Assembly (NCBI GenBank): GCA_006218045.1 | Contig: VBWB01000021.1 | Span: 1 to 64,000, forward strand | Direction of reading: 5' to 3' | Origin: Stygiobacter sp. | GTDB taxonomy: Bacteria; Pseudomonadota; Alphaproteobacteria; Rhodospirillales; Magnetospirillaceae | Length of the DNA: 64,000 bases | In this document: in pieces, positions 37,775 to 47,936 of the stretch | Position numbering within the stretch: the first letter of the stretch is position 1 | How the letters are laid out: each line of letters starts with the position of its first letter | Notes under the pieces: model-generated | The model's database searches: none | What the model was told of the DNA's origin: nothing | The model's input: only the letters and a program-made list of their open reading frames with translations | Translations under genes and position numbers: made by a program

Positions 37775-39316
37775 TCAAACGTCGTCCTTTTCCGCCATCT
37801 GCTTTTCCACCTCACCCAATTTCCGCCGGCATTCTTCCAGCAGGCTTTTGGCTTGAGCGCTTAACTTTCCCTGACCCTCAAGCCCTTCCAGCCGCTGGAT
37901 AGCGGCGAGATAGCCGGCCTGGGCAATCTCCAGATGGCCCAATCGCCAATCACAATCGGCGTTATCACGCCGGGCGTAGGCAACATCCGCCTGCCATTCG
38001 ATATTGAGCGGATCAAGACTGGCTAAACGCTCGGTCAACACCCGGTACTCCACCGCACAGGCACGGGCCTGCGGCCAATCCTGCTCCGCTCGGGCCAGCG
38101 CTCCCAGCCGATCCCAACAAAGGGCCAGTTGGCGCAGCCACTTGGTGTTGGTGGGATCGAGGTCCTGCAATCGTTGGCGAATGCCCATGGATTCGATCAG
38201 GGCGGTCCTAGCCTCCGTCCATTCCTTCTCCGCCATGCGCACTTGCCCCAGGAGGGTGTAACTTATCGCCAGTTGATTCAGCGGATCAACGCTGTCCGGA
38301 TTGTCGTCATGCAGAGCTTGGCAGAGTTCCACCGCCTCGGTGGCGTAGCGTCGCGCTTCCGTCATATCCGACAACGTCAAGCAAGATTCAGTGAGACGCC
38401 CCAGACTGACGGCCAGATTCAATCGTTGCCGCCGATCACCCTGATCAGCGGCGACAAGCTCTCGACTGATTTGCAATGCCTCCATGCAAACGGCTTTAGC
38501 CTGCCCCCAATCATCTCTGGCGCGATGGGTGTTCTCCAGAACTTCCAAAGCCGCCCCCTCGCTCTCGCGACTTTGTTGCTCGCGTGACAACCGCAACGCG
38601 GTTTCACAGTCCTGCTGGGCTCCGGCCCAATCGCCTTGACTGAACTTCACCCGTGCCCGCATTACCCAGGTCCAGGGCTGGTTTTCGTCGGCGTTGTCCA
38701 GATGGTCGGCAGCCTTGCCGCTGTCGCCGACCAGGATCGCCTGTTGGGCCAAGGCCCAATGGTCGATCTTGGTACGCGCGGATTCCGGCTTGGCCGCTGC
38801 CTGTTGGGCGGCAATGACAATGGTGGCCTGCTGTGCAGGAGTCAGTTTCTCGGTAGGGATGTCCGCTGCCTTGATTTCAGCCGCCTTGTCCATCACTTCA
38901 GTGTGCCATTGCCGAATATCGTTCAGCCGCACCTCAACCTCGGTACTGGCGGAATCGATCTTCTCCTTCATATCCTGCAACGCATCACGCGCTTCCGCCT
39001 TGGCGACCAGAACCGCCTTCCAGGCGCCCAGCAAGGCGACTGCGGCGATGAAGATGCCGCCGATGGCAATCGACAAATTCAGCTGCGACAGCACCTGATC
39101 GAGGTGGCTGTTTTGTTGGCTGAGACTGGATTCCAGGTGGTCGACGCGATCGAGCAGGCGGGTTTCCACCCGCGTCGCCTCGTCCTTGGCGCTATCCTTG
39201 AGGGTCTTCAGTTCGGTTTCGACCAAACGCAGCCGGGTTTCCCGCGAATCCGGGCGCTCGGCAGCAGCAGCCCCCAGAGGAACCAGCACGGCCAGGAGGA
39301 AAATGAACACACGCAT
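37775..39316 (-). CDS. TPR-repeat protein with signal/anchor segments
   Basis: A 513-residue protein. It has an N-terminal signal-like segment (FIFLLAVLVPLGAAAA), a coiled coil of about 60 residues, a membrane span at about 82-105 (LSIAIGGIFIAAVALLGAWKAV) and a second helical linker. From about 190 to 485 it has tetratricopeptide-like repeats (for example GQVRMAEKEWTEARTALIES). I recognise no specific family. It is probably a scaffold. Codon and base use are somewhat less GC-rich than in neighbouring genes. It stands alone between repeat DNA and the gcv operon and may be an accessory gene. Confidence 0.75.
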   Translation of the reverse strand: MRVFIFLLAVLVPLGAAAAERPDSRETRLRLVETELKTLKDSAKDEATRVETRLLDRVDHLESSLSQQNSHLDQVLSQLNLSIAIGGIFIAAVALLGAWKAVLVAKAEARDALQDMKEKIDSASTEVEVRLNDIRQWHTEVMDKAAEIKAADIPTEKLTPAQQATIVIAAQQAAAKPESARTKIDHWALAQQAILVGDSGKAADHLDNADENQPWTWVMRARVKFSQGDWAGAQQDCETALRLSREQQSRESEGAALEVLENTHRARDDWGQAKAVCMEALQISRELVAADQGDRRQRLNLAVSLGRLTESCLTLSDMTEARRYATEAVELCQALHDDNPDSVDPLNQLAISYTLLGQVRMAEKEWTEARTALIESMGIRQRLQDLDPTNTKWLRQLALCWDRLGALARAEQDWPQARACAVEYRVLTERLASLDPLNIEWQADVAYARRDNADCDWRLGHLEIAQAGYLAAIQRLEGLEGQGKLSAQAKSLLEECRRKLGEVEKQMAEKDDV

Positions 39317-39386
39317 AGCCAGCCCCTGGACGCCCGAAACAACGCCCCACAGCTTATGCGCGATTTTTTATAAATCAATGGGATGC

Positions 39387-39408
39387 GCGAAGGGGCGAGC
39401 CCCTTCGC
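39387..39408. terminator. Hairpin between gcvPB and the TPR gene
   Basis: A near-perfect stem GCGAAGGGGC / GCCCCTTCGC lies 15 bases after the gcvPB stop. T-rich sequence follows on the plus strand but not on the minus strand, so its use as the gcv terminator is uncertain. A TATAAA on the minus strand nearby may serve the TPR gene. Confidence 0.45.
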
Positions 39409-39422
39409 TTTGCTTTATCCCT

Positions 39423-40934
39423 TTACCCCTCGTTGGCCCCATGCTTCCAACGCAGCACCGGCACCCGCGCCGCCTGGGTTTCATCCAGACGCCGACGCGG
39501 GGTCAGACGCGGCGCCGCCTTGAAGTCGTCGGCCTCGCCGGCCTTGGCCTTGGCGGCGAGGGCGCGGATTACGGCAATGAACCCATCCAGGGTTTCCTTG
39601 GCTTCGGTCTCGGTCGGCTCCATCAGCAGGGCGCCGTGCACCACCAGCGGGAAGTACATGGTCATGGGGTGGAAGCCTTCGTCGATCAGCATCTTGGCGA
39701 AGTCCAAGGTGGTGATGCCGCTATCCTTCAGGAAACGGTCGTCGAACAGGCATTCATGCATGCACGGGCCGTCGAAGGACGCCGACAGCACATCCTTCAG
39801 CGATGCCAGCAGGTAATTGGCGTTGAGCACGGCGTCGCCCGAGGTCTGGCGCAGGCCGTCGGCGCCCATGGACAGGATATAGGCCAGGGCGCGGATGAAG
39901 ACGCCGAACTGGCCGTGATAACCCTTGACCCGCCCGAACGGCTTGGCGCCGCCGGCTTGCTCGGCGTGTTCCACCAGTTCCAGGCCGCCCGCGCCATGGA
40001 CGACGAAGGGTAGCGGGGCGTAAGCGGCCAGTTTTTCCGACAGCACGGTGGGGCCGGCACCGGGACCGCCGCCGCCATGGGGGGTGGAGAAGGTCTTGTG
40101 CAGGTTGATATGCATGGCATCGACGCCCAGATCGGCGATCTTCACCCGCCCGACGATGGCGTTATAATTGGCGCCGTCGCAATAGAAGAAGGCGCCGGCT
40201 TCGTGCGTCGCCTGGGCGATATCCAGGATTTCATCCTCGAACAGGCCGCAGGTATTGGGATTGGTGACCATGATGCAGGCCACGTCCGGCCCCAGCTTGG
40301 CTTTCAACGCCGCCACGTCGACACGACCGCGCTCGGTCGCCGGCACCGGATCGACACTATAGCCGCACATGGCCGCCGTCGCCGGATTGGTGCCGTGGGC
40401 CGATTCCGGCACCAGGACGCGGGTGCGCTGGCTGTCGCCGTGATCGTCGTGATAGGCGCGGATGGCCATCAGGCCGCACCATTCGCCATGGGCGCCGGCA
40501 GCCGGGCTCATGGCCACCGCTGGCATGCCGGTCAGGCCTTTCAGCCAATGGGCCAGCAGGTCGATGACTTCCAGCGCCCCTTGCACGGTGGAGCGCGGCT
40601 GGAACGGGTGCAGATCGACCAGACCGGGCAGACGGGCCATCTTTTCCGACAGGCGCGGATTGTGCTTCATGGTGCACGAGCCCAGCGGATAGAAGCCGGA
40701 ATCGATGCCGTAATTCTTTTGGCTCAGGCGGGTGTAATGGCGCACCACCTGGGGCTCGGACAGATCGGGCAGGCCGATGGTGCCTTTGCGGGCCAACCCG
40801 CCCAGGCGATCCTCGTCAATGGGGCCGGGCTCGGCGATGTCGACACCGATGCGACCGGGGCAGCCCTGTTCAAAGATCAGGGGCTCTTCCAACTGCAAGC
40901 CCCGATTACCGGAAAACGTGGTGATCTCGGCCAT
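39423..40934 (-). CDS. gcvPB: Glycine dehydrogenase (decarboxylating) subunit 2
   Basis: C-terminal half of the split P-protein of the glycine cleavage system, 503 residues. It binds PLP through Lys in NLHKTFSTPHGGGGPGAG and decarboxylates glycine, passing aminomethyl to lipoyl-GcvH. Also visible are GSCTMKHNPRLSEKMARLPG and SPAAGAHGEWCGLMAIRAYH. The longer frame to 41120 is a shadow of gcvPA; the ATG at 40934 gives MAEITTFSGNRGL one base after the gcvPA stop. Last gene of the gcv operon. Confidence 0.96.
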   Translation of the reverse strand: MAEITTFSGNRGLQLEEPLIFEQGCPGRIGVDIAEPGPIDEDRLGGLARKGTIGLPDLSEPQVVRHYTRLSQKNYGIDSGFYPLGSCTMKHNPRLSEKMARLPGLVDLHPFQPRSTVQGALEVIDLLAHWLKGLTGMPAVAMSPAAGAHGEWCGLMAIRAYHDDHGDSQRTRVLVPESAHGTNPATAAMCGYSVDPVPATERGRVDVAALKAKLGPDVACIMVTNPNTCGLFEDEILDIAQATHEAGAFFYCDGANYNAIVGRVKIADLGVDAMHINLHKTFSTPHGGGGPGAGPTVLSEKLAAYAPLPFVVHGAGGLELVEHAEQAGGAKPFGRVKGYHGQFGVFIRALAYILSMGADGLRQTSGDAVLNANYLLASLKDVLSASFDGPCMHECLFDDRFLKDSGITTLDFAKMLIDEGFHPMTMYFPLVVHGALLMEPTETEAKETLDGFIAVIRALAAKAKAGEADDFKAAPRLTPRRRLDETQAARVPVLRWKHGANEG

Positions 40935-40935
40935 C

Positions 40936-42285
40936 TCACAGCACCTCGCTGAGGGCGGACACCAGGGCGTCCATGTCGTCTTGGGTATTGGTCTCGGTCG
41001 CCGCCAGCAGCAGGACGGGGCGCAGTTCCGGCCAATGGGGATAGAAGCGGGCAGCGGGAACACCGCCCAGGATGCCCTTGGCCGCCAGCTTTTCCACCAC
41101 CTCGCCCGCGTCCACCTCATCGCCCAGATAGAGGGCGAATTCGTTGAAATAGGTCTGGTTCAGCACCTTGGCGCCCTTGACCCGGCGCAAGGATTGCTCA
41201 AGCCGCAAAGCCTGGGCATGGTTGAGCTTGGCCAGCCGGGTCAGGCCGGTTTCGCCCAGCATGGTCAGATGCATGGTGAAGGCCAGGGCGCACAGGCCGG
41301 AATTGGTACAGATGTTGGAGGTGGCCTTCTCGCGCCGGATATGCTGTTCCCGCGTCGACAGCGTCAGGACGAAGCCGCGCTTGCCGTCCTGATCGACGGT
41401 CTGGCCGCACAGGCGACCGGGCATCTGGCGCACGTATTTTTCCCGAGTGGCGAACAGGCCCAGGCCGGGACCGCCGAATTGCAGGCCCATGCCCAAAGAT
41501 TGCCCCTCGGCCACCACGATGTCGGCACCCATGGCGCCAGGGGGCGTGATCAAGCCCAGGGAAACCGGCTCGGCCACCGCCACCACCAAAAGCGCGCCCA
41601 CTTCGTGGCAGGCATCGGCCAGCTGGGTGAGATCGCGGATACCGCCGAAGAAGCCGGGATTTTGCACGATCAGGCAGGCGGTACGCGAATCGACCCGGCC
41701 CATCAGATCTTCCAGGCCGAAGGGATCGGGGGCCAGTTCCTCGACCTCGAGGCCCTGATGCTTGACCACCGTCCGGGTGGTTTCGACGTAATGGGGATGC
41801 AGCGAGCCCGACAGGATGATGTTTTTCTTGCGGGTGACGCGGGCGGCCATCACCGCCGCCTCGGCACAGGCGGTGGCGCCGTCATACATGGAGGCGTTGG
41901 CCACCTCCATGCCGGTGATCAGGCAGACCTGGGTCTGGAACTCGAACAGATATTGCAGCGTGCCTTGCGACACTTCCGGCTGATAGGGGGTGTAGCTGGT
42001 CAGGAACTCGCCCCGGGTCAGCAACTGGTCGACGCTGGCCGGCACATGGTGGCGGTAAAGCCCGGCACCGATGAAAAAGGGCGCGTGGCCTGCGGACAAA
42101 TTCTTGCCGGCCATGCGGGTGAACATGCGTTCCACCGCCATTTCGCTTTGACCCGCGGCCAAGTCGATGGGCCGGTCGAGACGGGCGGCGGCGGGGACGT
42201 CCTTGAACAGGGCGTCCACGTCCTTGGCGCCGATCGTGGCCAGCATGGCGCGGCGATCGGCCTCGGTATGGGGCAGATAACGCAT
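40936..42285 (-). CDS. gcvPA: Glycine dehydrogenase (decarboxylating) subunit 1
   Basis: N-terminal half of the split P-protein, 449 residues. It forms the heterotetramer with GcvPB but lacks the PLP lysine. Motifs are [15 protein letters not shown] at the N-terminus, [36 protein letters not shown] and [19 protein letters not shown]. The open frame reaches 42321, but the ATG at 42285 matches the family start. Between gcvH and this gene lies a 214-base spacer with a REP-type repeat. Confidence 0.96.
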   Translation of the reverse strand: MRYLPHTEADRRAMLATIGAKDVDALFKDVPAAARLDRPIDLAAGQSEMAVERMFTRMAGKNLSAGHAPFFIGAGLYRHHVPASVDQLLTRGEFLTSYTPYQPEVSQGTLQYLFEFQTQVCLITGMEVANASMYDGATACAEAAVMAARVTRKKNIILSGSLHPHYVETTRTVVKHQGLEVEELAPDPFGLEDLMGRVDSRTACLIVQNPGFFGGIRDLTQLADACHEVGALLVVAVAEPVSLGLITPPGAMGADIVVAEGQSLGMGLQFGGPGLGLFATREKYVRQMPGRLCGQTVDQDGKRGFVLTLSTREQHIRREKATSNICTNSGLCALAFTMHLTMLGETGLTRLAKLNHAQALRLEQSLRRVKGAKVLNQTYFNEFALYLGDEVDAGEVVEKLAAKGILGGVPAARFYPHWPELRPVLLLAATETNTQDDMDALVSALSEVL

Positions 42286-42354
42286 GATGATGTCACCGTC
42301 CTTTTGCTGTCGCGTCCGCATTCAAACTTGTGAACGTATCCGTTCCTTATTTGC

Positions 42355-42440
42355 CGTCATTCCCGCGCAGGCGGGAATCCAGGAGGTGCACCACCACCTG
42401 TCCCGCGACTCCTGGACCCCCGCCTGCGCGGGGGTGACGA
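42355..42440. repeat. REP-type element, family R, copy 2
   Basis: Hairpins TTCCCGCGCAGGCGGGAA and CCCCCGCCTGCGCGGGGG within an overall inverted pair (GTCATTCC ... GGGTGAC). Same family as 37632-37717. It sits inside the gcv operon between gcvH and gcvPA, where it could influence mRNA stability or processing. Confidence 0.75.
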
Positions 42441-42499
42441 AGAAGGACGCGAGGACGTCAATAAATTCACAGGCTCGAAAGCAGGAATGACGATTGAGG

Positions 42500-42874
42500 T
42501 TATTCCAGACCGGCGACGTATTCGTCGTAGGCGGGGCGGTCCATCAGGGCTTCCAACTCCGCTGGATTGGCCAGGGTCAGGGTGAAGAACCAGGCCTGAT
42601 CCTCGGGGCTTTCATTGACCAAAGCGGGCTGACCGGCCAACACGTCATTGCCGGCGATCACCGTGCCGGAGACGGGGGAATAGACTTCCGACGCCGCCTT
42701 GACCGATTCGACCACCGCGGCGTCACCGCCCTGCTTGAGGGCACGGCCCTTTTCCGGGACTTCCACATAGACGATGTCGCCAAGCGCGTGCTGGGCGTAT
42801 TCGGTGATGCCGACGGTGCCGGTATCGCCCTCGACCTTGATCCACTCATGATCCTTGGTGAAGTACATGCTCAT
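42500..42874 (-). CDS. gcvH: Glycine cleavage system H protein
   Basis: Lipoyl carrier of the glycine cleavage system, 124 residues. The N-terminus [14 protein letters not shown] and the lipoylation site [17 protein letters not shown] (Lys) are visible. Several in-frame starts exist (ATG at 42880, 42874, 42868). AAGGG is best placed for the ATG at 42874. The 42880 start would overlap the gcvT stop as TGATG. The residue count changes by only two either way. Confidence 0.95.
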   Translation of the reverse strand: MSMYFTKDHEWIKVEGDTGTVGITEYAQHALGDIVYVEVPEKGRALKQGGDAAVVESVKAASEVYSPVSGTVIAGNDVLAGQPALVNESPEDQAWFFTLTLANPAELEALMDRPAYDEYVAGLE

Positions 42875-42879
42875 GACCA

Positions 42880-43992
42880 TCAACCCTTGTAGTAGGAATG
42901 GGGAACGAACGGCAGCAAGGCCACATGGGCCTCAAGCGCCTTGCCGCGGACAATCAGTTTCACCGGCATGCCGGGCACGGCGAAGCCACGGGGCACATAG
43001 CCCATGGCCACCGGACCATCGGCCGAGGGGCCGAAGCCGCCCGAGGTGATCTCGCCCAAAGGCGTGCCGTCCACGTCGGTGATCTGGGTATGGGCGCGGG
43101 CGGGGGCGCGGCCCACCGGTTTGATGCCGACGCGCAGGCGCGGCGCGCCCTCGGCCAATTGCTTGAGGATGATGTCAGCGCCGGGAAAGCCGCCCTGTTC
43201 GCGCCGACGCTTGCCGATGATCCAGGCGATGCGGCCTTCCACCGGCGTGGTGGTGGTGTCGATATCGGAACCATACAGGCACAGGCCCGCTTCCAGGCGC
43301 AAGGAATCGCGCGCCCCCAGGCCGATGGGCTCGACCTCGGGCTGGGCCAGCAAGGTGCGGGCCAGCTTTTCCGCGTCCGCATTGGCGACGGAAATTTCGT
43401 AGCCGTCCTCGCCGGTATAGCCCGAGCGGGTGACCAGGCAGGGGATGCCGTCAATGGGGTATTCACCGATGGACATGAAGCCCTGAGCCTCGGCACCGGG
43501 CGCCAGCCGGGCCATCACCGCCGCCGCCTGCGGCCCTTGCAGGGCCAACAGCGCCCGGTCGTCCAGCCGGGTCAGCTTGGCCTTGCCGGAAAGCGCCCGG
43601 GACAGATGGGCGAAATCAGCGTCCTTGCAGGCGGCGTTGACCACCAGGAACAGCTTGTTCTCGGCCAGTTTCGAGATCATCAGATCGTCGAGGATGCCGC
43701 CTTGGTCATTGGTGAACACCGAATAGCGGGTGCGGCCCAGGCCCAATCCCTGGATATCGCCGGGGACCAGACTCTCCAGCAATGCGGCCACGTGATCGCC
43801 TTCGATGGTGATCTGGCCCATATGCGAGACGTCGAACAGGCCGGCGCCCGCGCGGGTGTGCAGATGTTCGCCCAGCACCCCCAGGGGGTACTGCACCGGC
43901 ATGGCATAGCCGGCGAACGGCACCATCTTGGCGCCCAATTCACGGTGCAAGGCATCGAGCGGGGTGGTCAGCAGCGCGACATCGTCCGACAT
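42880..43992 (-). CDS. gcvT: Glycine cleavage system T protein (aminomethyltransferase)
   Basis: Transfers the methylene group from lipoyl-bound aminomethyl on GcvH to tetrahydrofolate, releasing ammonia. It is 370 residues. Visible are [25 protein letters not shown] (substrate region), [14 protein letters not shown] and [20 protein letters not shown]. The start ATG has AAGGAA about ten bases upstream. It is the first gene behind the tandem glycine riboswitch. Confidence 0.96.
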   Translation of the reverse strand: MSDDVALLTTPLDALHRELGAKMVPFAGYAMPVQYPLGVLGEHLHTRAGAGLFDVSHMGQITIEGDHVAALLESLVPGDIQGLGLGRTRYSVFTNDQGGILDDLMISKLAENKLFLVVNAACKDADFAHLSRALSGKAKLTRLDDRALLALQGPQAAAVMARLAPGAEAQGFMSIGEYPIDGIPCLVTRSGYTGEDGYEISVANADAEKLARTLLAQPEVEPIGLGARDSLRLEAGLCLYGSDIDTTTTPVEGRIAWIIGKRRREQGGFPGADIILKQLAEGAPRLRVGIKPVGRAPARAHTQITDVDGTPLGEITSGGFGPSADGPVAMGYVPRGFAVPGMPVKLIVRGKALEAHVALLPFVPHSYYKG

Positions 43993-44040
43993 GCAACAGG
44001 TTCCTTCAGCAAAAGGTCACACCAAGGGCGTCAGCCCGGT

Positions 44041-44222
44041 GCCCCCCTCTGTCTTGGAACCTGAAAGATTCACCCAGGAGCCTGGGCTTACATCGTCGGT
44101 GGAGCCGGTTTTCCCGGCCCGCTTTCCAGAGCTTCATCCCCCCACTGGTCCTTTGGCCTGAGAGTTTCCAGGGGCGGTTGCTCCTTCGGCGGCGGACCGG
44201 TATCCGGCCCGCTCTCTCCCAG
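44041..44222 (-). ncRNA. Tandem glycine riboswitch
   Basis: Minus-strand leader of gcvT with two glycine aptamers. Aptamer 1 (about 44221-44146) has GGGAGAGC, GAAGGAGCAACC and CTCTCAGGC. Aptamer 2 (about 44133-44042) has CACCGACG, CCTGGGTGAATC, CTTTCAGGT and AGACAGAGG. These conserved blocks and the spacing match the known class. In bacteria it switches gcv genes on when glycine is abundant. No clear terminator follows, so control may be at ribosome access. The gcvT ATG is 48 bases downstream. Confidence 0.93.
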
Positions 44223-44286
44223 CGGGGATCATCTGTGGGGGCAGCATGTCGCGGCCCCCCATTCGAGTCAACGATTAACGAACGGT

Positions 44287-44817
44287 TTACTTACGCGCCT
44301 TGCGATTGCTTTCCAACTCGTCCGGGCTGGTCTGGAAGCCCAGATACACTTCGTATTTCTGGATGATGTCCTTGTCCTTGACCGGGATGCGCATGACCAC
44401 CGATTCGTCGGTGTGGCGGGCATAATTGCTGCCCTCGGCGAAGGTGACCTCTAGGGGGAACACCGCCTTGGCGTTGGGCGACGGATAATAAAGCGGCACC
44501 GCCAGGAAATACTCGAAATTGGCCTTGCGGTCGTCGTCGGCGGGACCGCGGGTCAGGTTGAAGCTGACCTGCATCTCGACGATGGCGCCCTTTTCGTCAT
44601 AGCTGCAATCGCCGGTATAACCCTGGATCTCGGCGGTGAACTCGACGTCGGTCAGGTCGCGGCCCTTGCCCGGCTTGTACTTGGTCAGCGTCGCCGTGTC
44701 GCCCAGCAGATAGATGGGCGGGCACGGCGGCGGCTCTTTCTTTTCCAGTACCGAACACGAGGCGAGCACGGGCAAGGCCAGCAAGGCGGCGGCGGGAAGG
44801 GCGAGGCGACGGATCAT
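44287..44817 (-). CDS. Putative lipoprotein of unknown function
   Basis: A 176-residue protein with a lipoprotein signal peptide: [17 protein letters not shown], Cys at about residue 21. The mature part contains [19 protein letters not shown] and [20 protein letters not shown], a beta-rich region resembling other alphaproteobacterial hypothetical lipoproteins. The open frame extends to 44847, but the ATG at 44817 places the charged n-region MIRR directly before the hydrophobic stretch. It is divergent from ispH. Function unknown. Confidence 0.82.
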   Translation of the reverse strand: MIRRLALPAAALLALPVLASCSVLEKKEPPPCPPIYLLGDTATLTKYKPGKGRDLTDVEFTAEIQGYTGDCSYDEKGAIVEMQVSFNLTRGPADDDRKANFEYFLAVPLYYPSPNAKAVFPLEVTFAEGSNYARHTDESVVMRIPVKDKDIIQKYEVYLGFQTSPDELESNRKARK

Positions 44818-44924
44818 GTTGGTCTTTCGGGAAAGCCGTTGGGCCATATATAGTCGCCCTGACTTTAAAGAAGCCGGGCCGGCGGCACAAGCCGGCTTGG
44901 ACCTGTCCCAACGGAAAGCGTAAG

Positions 44925-45866
44925 ATGCCCCTACCCCCGCTCACCATCGTCCTGGCCTCCCCACGCGGTTTTTGCGCCGGTGTCGACCGCGCCATCCTGA
45001 TCGTCGAGGCGGCCATCGCCAAATACGGCGCCCCGGTCTATGTGCGCCACGAGATCGTCCACAACCGCTTCGTCGTCGATTCGCTGAAAGCCAAGGGCGC
45101 CATCTTCGTCGATGAACTGCCCGAGGTGCCCGACGGCGTGCCGGTGGTGTTTTCCGCCCATGGCGTGCCCAAAGCGGTGCCGGCGGCGGCGGATGCGCGC
45201 GGGCTCGATTACCTGGACGCCACCTGCCCGCTGGTGACCAAGGTCCACCGCGAGGCCGAGTTGCACCACGACATGGGCCGCCAGATCGTCATGATCGGCC
45301 ATAAGGGCCACCCGGAGGTGATCGGCACCATGGGCCAGGTGCCCGCCGGCGCCGTGCTGTTGGTGGAAAGCGTCGCCGACGCCGAGGCGGTCAGCCCCGC
45401 CGATCCGGGCAAGCTGGCCTATATCACCCAGACCACTTTGTCGGTGGACGACACCACCGCCATCGTCGAAACCTTGAAACGGCGTTTCCCCGACATCGTC
45501 GGTCCGCGCAAGGACGACATCTGCTATGCCACCACCAACCGCCAGATCGCGGTCAAGACCATCGCCCCTCATTGCGACGCGGTGATGGTGATCGGCGCGC
45601 CCAATTCGTCCAATTCCAAGCGATTGGTGGAGGTGGCTGCGCGCTCGGGCTGCGACCGCTCCATCCTGGTGCAGCGCGCGACCGATATCGCCTGGGACGA
45701 TTTGGGCCACATCGCCCGCCTGGGCATCACCGCCGGCGCCTCGGCCCCGGAAGTGCTGGTGGAGGAGGTGATCGACGCCGCCCGCCAGCGCTTCACCGTC
45801 ACCATCGAGGAGGTGAAGGTCACCGACGAGACCGTGGCCTTCAAACTGCCGCCGCAATTGCTGTGA
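44925..45866 (+). CDS. ispH: 4-hydroxy-3-methylbut-2-enyl diphosphate reductase
   Basis: Last enzyme of the MEP pathway, reducing HMBPP to IPP and DMAPP with a 4Fe-4S cluster. It is 313 residues. The three cluster cysteines are visible: [23 protein letters not shown] and [11 protein letters not shown]. The [11 protein letters not shown] substrate motif and the catalytic TxxE-type region around PEVIGTMGQ are also seen. The GNAT gene starts by GTG inside the stop (GTGA). Confidence 0.97.
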   Translation: MPLPPLTIVLASPRGFCAGVDRAILIVEAAIAKYGAPVYVRHEIVHNRFVVDSLKAKGAIFVDELPEVPDGVPVVFSAHGVPKAVPAAADARGLDYLDATCPLVTKVHREAELHHDMGRQIVMIGHKGHPEVIGTMGQVPAGAVLLVESVADAEAVSPADPGKLAYITQTTLSVDDTTAIVETLKRRFPDIVGPRKDDICYATTNRQIAVKTIAPHCDAVMVIGAPNSSNSKRLVEVAARSGCDRSILVQRATDIAWDDLGHIARLGITAGASAPEVLVEEVIDAARQRFTVTIEEVKVTDETVAFKLPPQLL

Positions 45867-46327
45867 CCATCCGCGCCGCCAGACCCGACGACGCCCCCCA
45901 TATACTGGCGCTGCTGCACGAGTTGGCGGCGTTCGAGGGCGGGGCGGTCACCGCCGGCGCTGCCGACTTGCGTTCCGCCCTGGAAAACGGCCAGATGGAA
46001 GCCTTGCTGGCCGAACAAGCGGGGGAAATCGTCGGCCTGCTGACCGTGCTGCCCAGCTATTCCTCCTGGCGCGGCCAGGCTGGCGCCATCATCCACGACC
46101 TTTATGTCAGACCCGCGGCCCGAGGCCTGGGCCTGGGGCGAAAGCTGGTACAAGCCCTGCTGGCCCAGGCGCCCGAACGCGGCTGGGGCCGCGTCGACGT
46201 CAATGTGCTCGACTGGAACGGGCCGGCCCAGCAATTCTACGCGCGATTGGGTCTGGCTCCGGCCACGGGCTGGCAAATCTGGCGCATCGAGGGTGAGGCA
46301 CTGGAAAAGCCCCAGAAGGTGCAGTAG
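45863..46327 (+). CDS. GNAT-family N-acetyltransferase
   Basis: A 154-residue acetyltransferase starting at GTG 45863, which overlaps the ispH stop. The start residues [14 protein letters not shown] are typical. The acetyl-CoA site is [22 protein letters not shown], and the C-terminal [20 protein letters not shown] is also typical. It resembles diamine or small-amine GNATs. The substrate is not known. It separates ispH from thrB, which are often adjacent in relatives. A structured repeat element begins 24 bases after its stop. Confidence 0.85.
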   Translation: MTIRAARPDDAPHILALLHELAAFEGGAVTAGAADLRSALENGQMEALLAEQAGEIVGLLTVLPSYSSWRGQAGAIIHDLYVRPAARGLGLGRKLVQALLAQAPERGWGRVDVNVLDWNGPAQQFYARLGLAPATGWQIWRIEGEALEKPQKVQ

Positions 46328-46351
46328 TTTGCCCCCCGGACATGGTTTGAG

Positions 46352-46490
46352 ACCACATCCCGATGCGGATAACGCATCGGGATGTGGTTAGGCGCGACCG
46401 CGCCGCGCGGCTTATGCCGCGTGAGCCAAGCATCCCGGAGGGGTGCGCCCGGCGCATGAGGGCGCTGCTGATCGGAACCGATCAGCAGAA
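46352..46490 (+). ncRNA. Structured multi-hairpin element E, copy 1 (candidate RNA or MITE)
   Basis: About 139 bases that can form six hairpins in series: H1 (15 bp, CCACATCCCGATGCG arm), H2 (GGCGC/GCGCC), H3 (CGCGGC, loop TTAT), H4 (7 bp, loop GGA), H5 (GCCC/GGGC, 9-base loop ending TGA) and H6 (CTGCTGATCGG arm). Copy 2 at 48971-49118, on the other strand, has the same order with compensating stem changes. The element lies between the GNAT stop and the thrB start (about 20 bases away), in the thrB direction. Confidence 0.6.
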
Positions 46491-46509
46491 TCTAACAGAG
46501 GACAGGGGC

Positions 46510-47490
46510 ATGGCGGTCTATACCGAGGTTTCCGACGACGAGATGCGGGCCTTCATCGCCGGATACGATATCGGCGACGTGATCTCTTATACCGGCATCG
46601 CCGAGGGGGTGGAGAATTCCAACTTCCTGGTCCAGACCGAAACCGGCCCCTATATCCTGACCCTCTATGAAAAGCGGGTGAACCCGGTTGAACTGCCGTT
46701 CTTCGTCCAGTTGATGGAGCATCTGGCGGCGCGCGGCCTCGCCTGCCCCACGCCTTTGCATGGCCGCGACGGCGCCGTCTTGCGGCAATTGTGCGGACGC
46801 CCGGCGGCCATGGTCACCTTCTTGCGCGGCATGTCGGCCAAGCGCCTGAGCACCGGCCATTGCGCTGCCCTGGGCGAGGCCATGGCGCAGATGCATCTGA
46901 AGGGCGCCGATTTCGCCGGTACCCGGGCCAACAACCTGTCGGTGTCGGGCTGGCGCCCGCTGTTCGAGCAATGCCGCGGCGGCGCCGATCAGGTCAAGCC
47001 CGGGCTGCAAACCTTCATCGCCGAACGCCTGGACGAGCTGGAAAAATGCTGGCCCAAGACCTTGCCCTCGGGCCTGATCCACGCCGATCTGTTCCCCGAC
47101 AACGTGTTTTTCATGGCCGACAAGGAAACCCGCGAAGACCGGGTGTCGGGGCTGATCGACTTTTACTTCGCCTGCACCGATTTCCTTGCCTATGACGTGG
47201 CCATCTGCCTGAACGCCTGGTGCTTCGAGCCCGATTCGTCGTTCAACGCCACCAAGGCGCGGGCTTTGCTCAACGGCTATGGCAAGATCCGCCCGCTTTC
47301 CGCCGACGAATTGGACACCCTGCCCCTGCTGGCCCAGGGCGCGGCCATGCGCTTCTTGCTGACCCGGCTGTATGACTGGCTCAACACGCCGGAAGGCGCC
47401 CTGGTCAAACGCAAGGACCCGCTGGAATATTACCGCAAGCTGCGCTTCCACCAGGGCCTGAGCGGCCCCGGCGCCTACGGCATCGCATGA
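46510..47490 (+). CDS. thrB: Homoserine kinase (APH-fold ThrB)
   Basis: Phosphorylates homoserine for threonine synthesis. This is the aminoglycoside-phosphotransferase-fold type found in alphaproteobacteria, 326 residues. Motifs are [20 protein letters not shown] (nucleotide loop), the catalytic [14 protein letters not shown] with the HxDxxxxN pattern, and the metal-binding [16 protein letters not shown]. The ATG at 46510 (AGGACAGGGGC before it) is preferred; the longer frame reads through element E. rnhA overlaps the stop by 4 bases. Confidence 0.95.
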   Translation: MAVYTEVSDDEMRAFIAGYDIGDVISYTGIAEGVENSNFLVQTETGPYILTLYEKRVNPVELPFFVQLMEHLAARGLACPTPLHGRDGAVLRQLCGRPAAMVTFLRGMSAKRLSTGHCAALGEAMAQMHLKGADFAGTRANNLSVSGWRPLFEQCRGGADQVKPGLQTFIAERLDELEKCWPKTLPSGLIHADLFPDNVFFMADKETREDRVSGLIDFYFACTDFLAYDVAICLNAWCFEPDSSFNATKARALLNGYGKIRPLSADELDTLPLLAQGAAMRFLLTRLYDWLNTPEGALVKRKDPLEYYRKLRFHQGLSGPGAYGIA

Positions 47491-47930
47491 CGGAGCGCGT
47501 CGAAATCTTCACCGATGGGGCCTGCTCGGGCAATCCCGGCCCCGGCGGCTGGGGTGCCATTCTGCGCTATAAGGGCGTGGAAAAGGAATTGTGCGGCGGC
47601 GAGAATCCGACCACCAACAACCGCATGGAAATGATGGCGGCGATCATGGCCCTGGAAACCCTGAGCCGCCCCTGCCCGGTCACCCTTTACACCGACAGCC
47701 AATATGTCATGAAGGGCATGACCGAATGGCTGAGGGGCTGGAAGGCGCGCGGCTGGAAAACCGCCGACAGGAAGCCGGTCAAGAACGACGATCTGTGGCA
47801 GCGCCTGGACACCGCCTGCGCCCGGCATCAGATCACCTGGCAATGGGTCAAGGGCCATGCCGGCCACCCGGAAAACGAACGCGCCGACCAGTTGGCCCGC
47901 GACGGCATCAAGGTGGTGTTGGCGGGATAA
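47487..47930 (+). CDS. rnhA: Ribonuclease HI
   Basis: Degrades the RNA strand of RNA-DNA hybrids. It is 147 residues. The catalytic acidic residues appear in [18 protein letters not shown] (Asp), [13 protein letters not shown] (Glu) and [12 protein letters not shown] (Asp), with the C-terminal Asp in [15 protein letters not shown]. The ATG overlaps the thrB stop (ATGA). The order ispH-thrB-rnhA is common in alphaproteobacteria. It converges on the next gene with 6 bases between stops. Confidence 0.96.
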   Translation: MTERVEIFTDGACSGNPGPGGWGAILRYKGVEKELCGGENPTTNNRMEMMAAIMALETLSRPCPVTLYTDSQYVMKGMTEWLRGWKARGWKTADRKPVKNDDLWQRLDTACARHQITWQWVKGHAGHPENERADQLARDGIKVVLAG

Positions 47931-47936
47931 AGCGCG

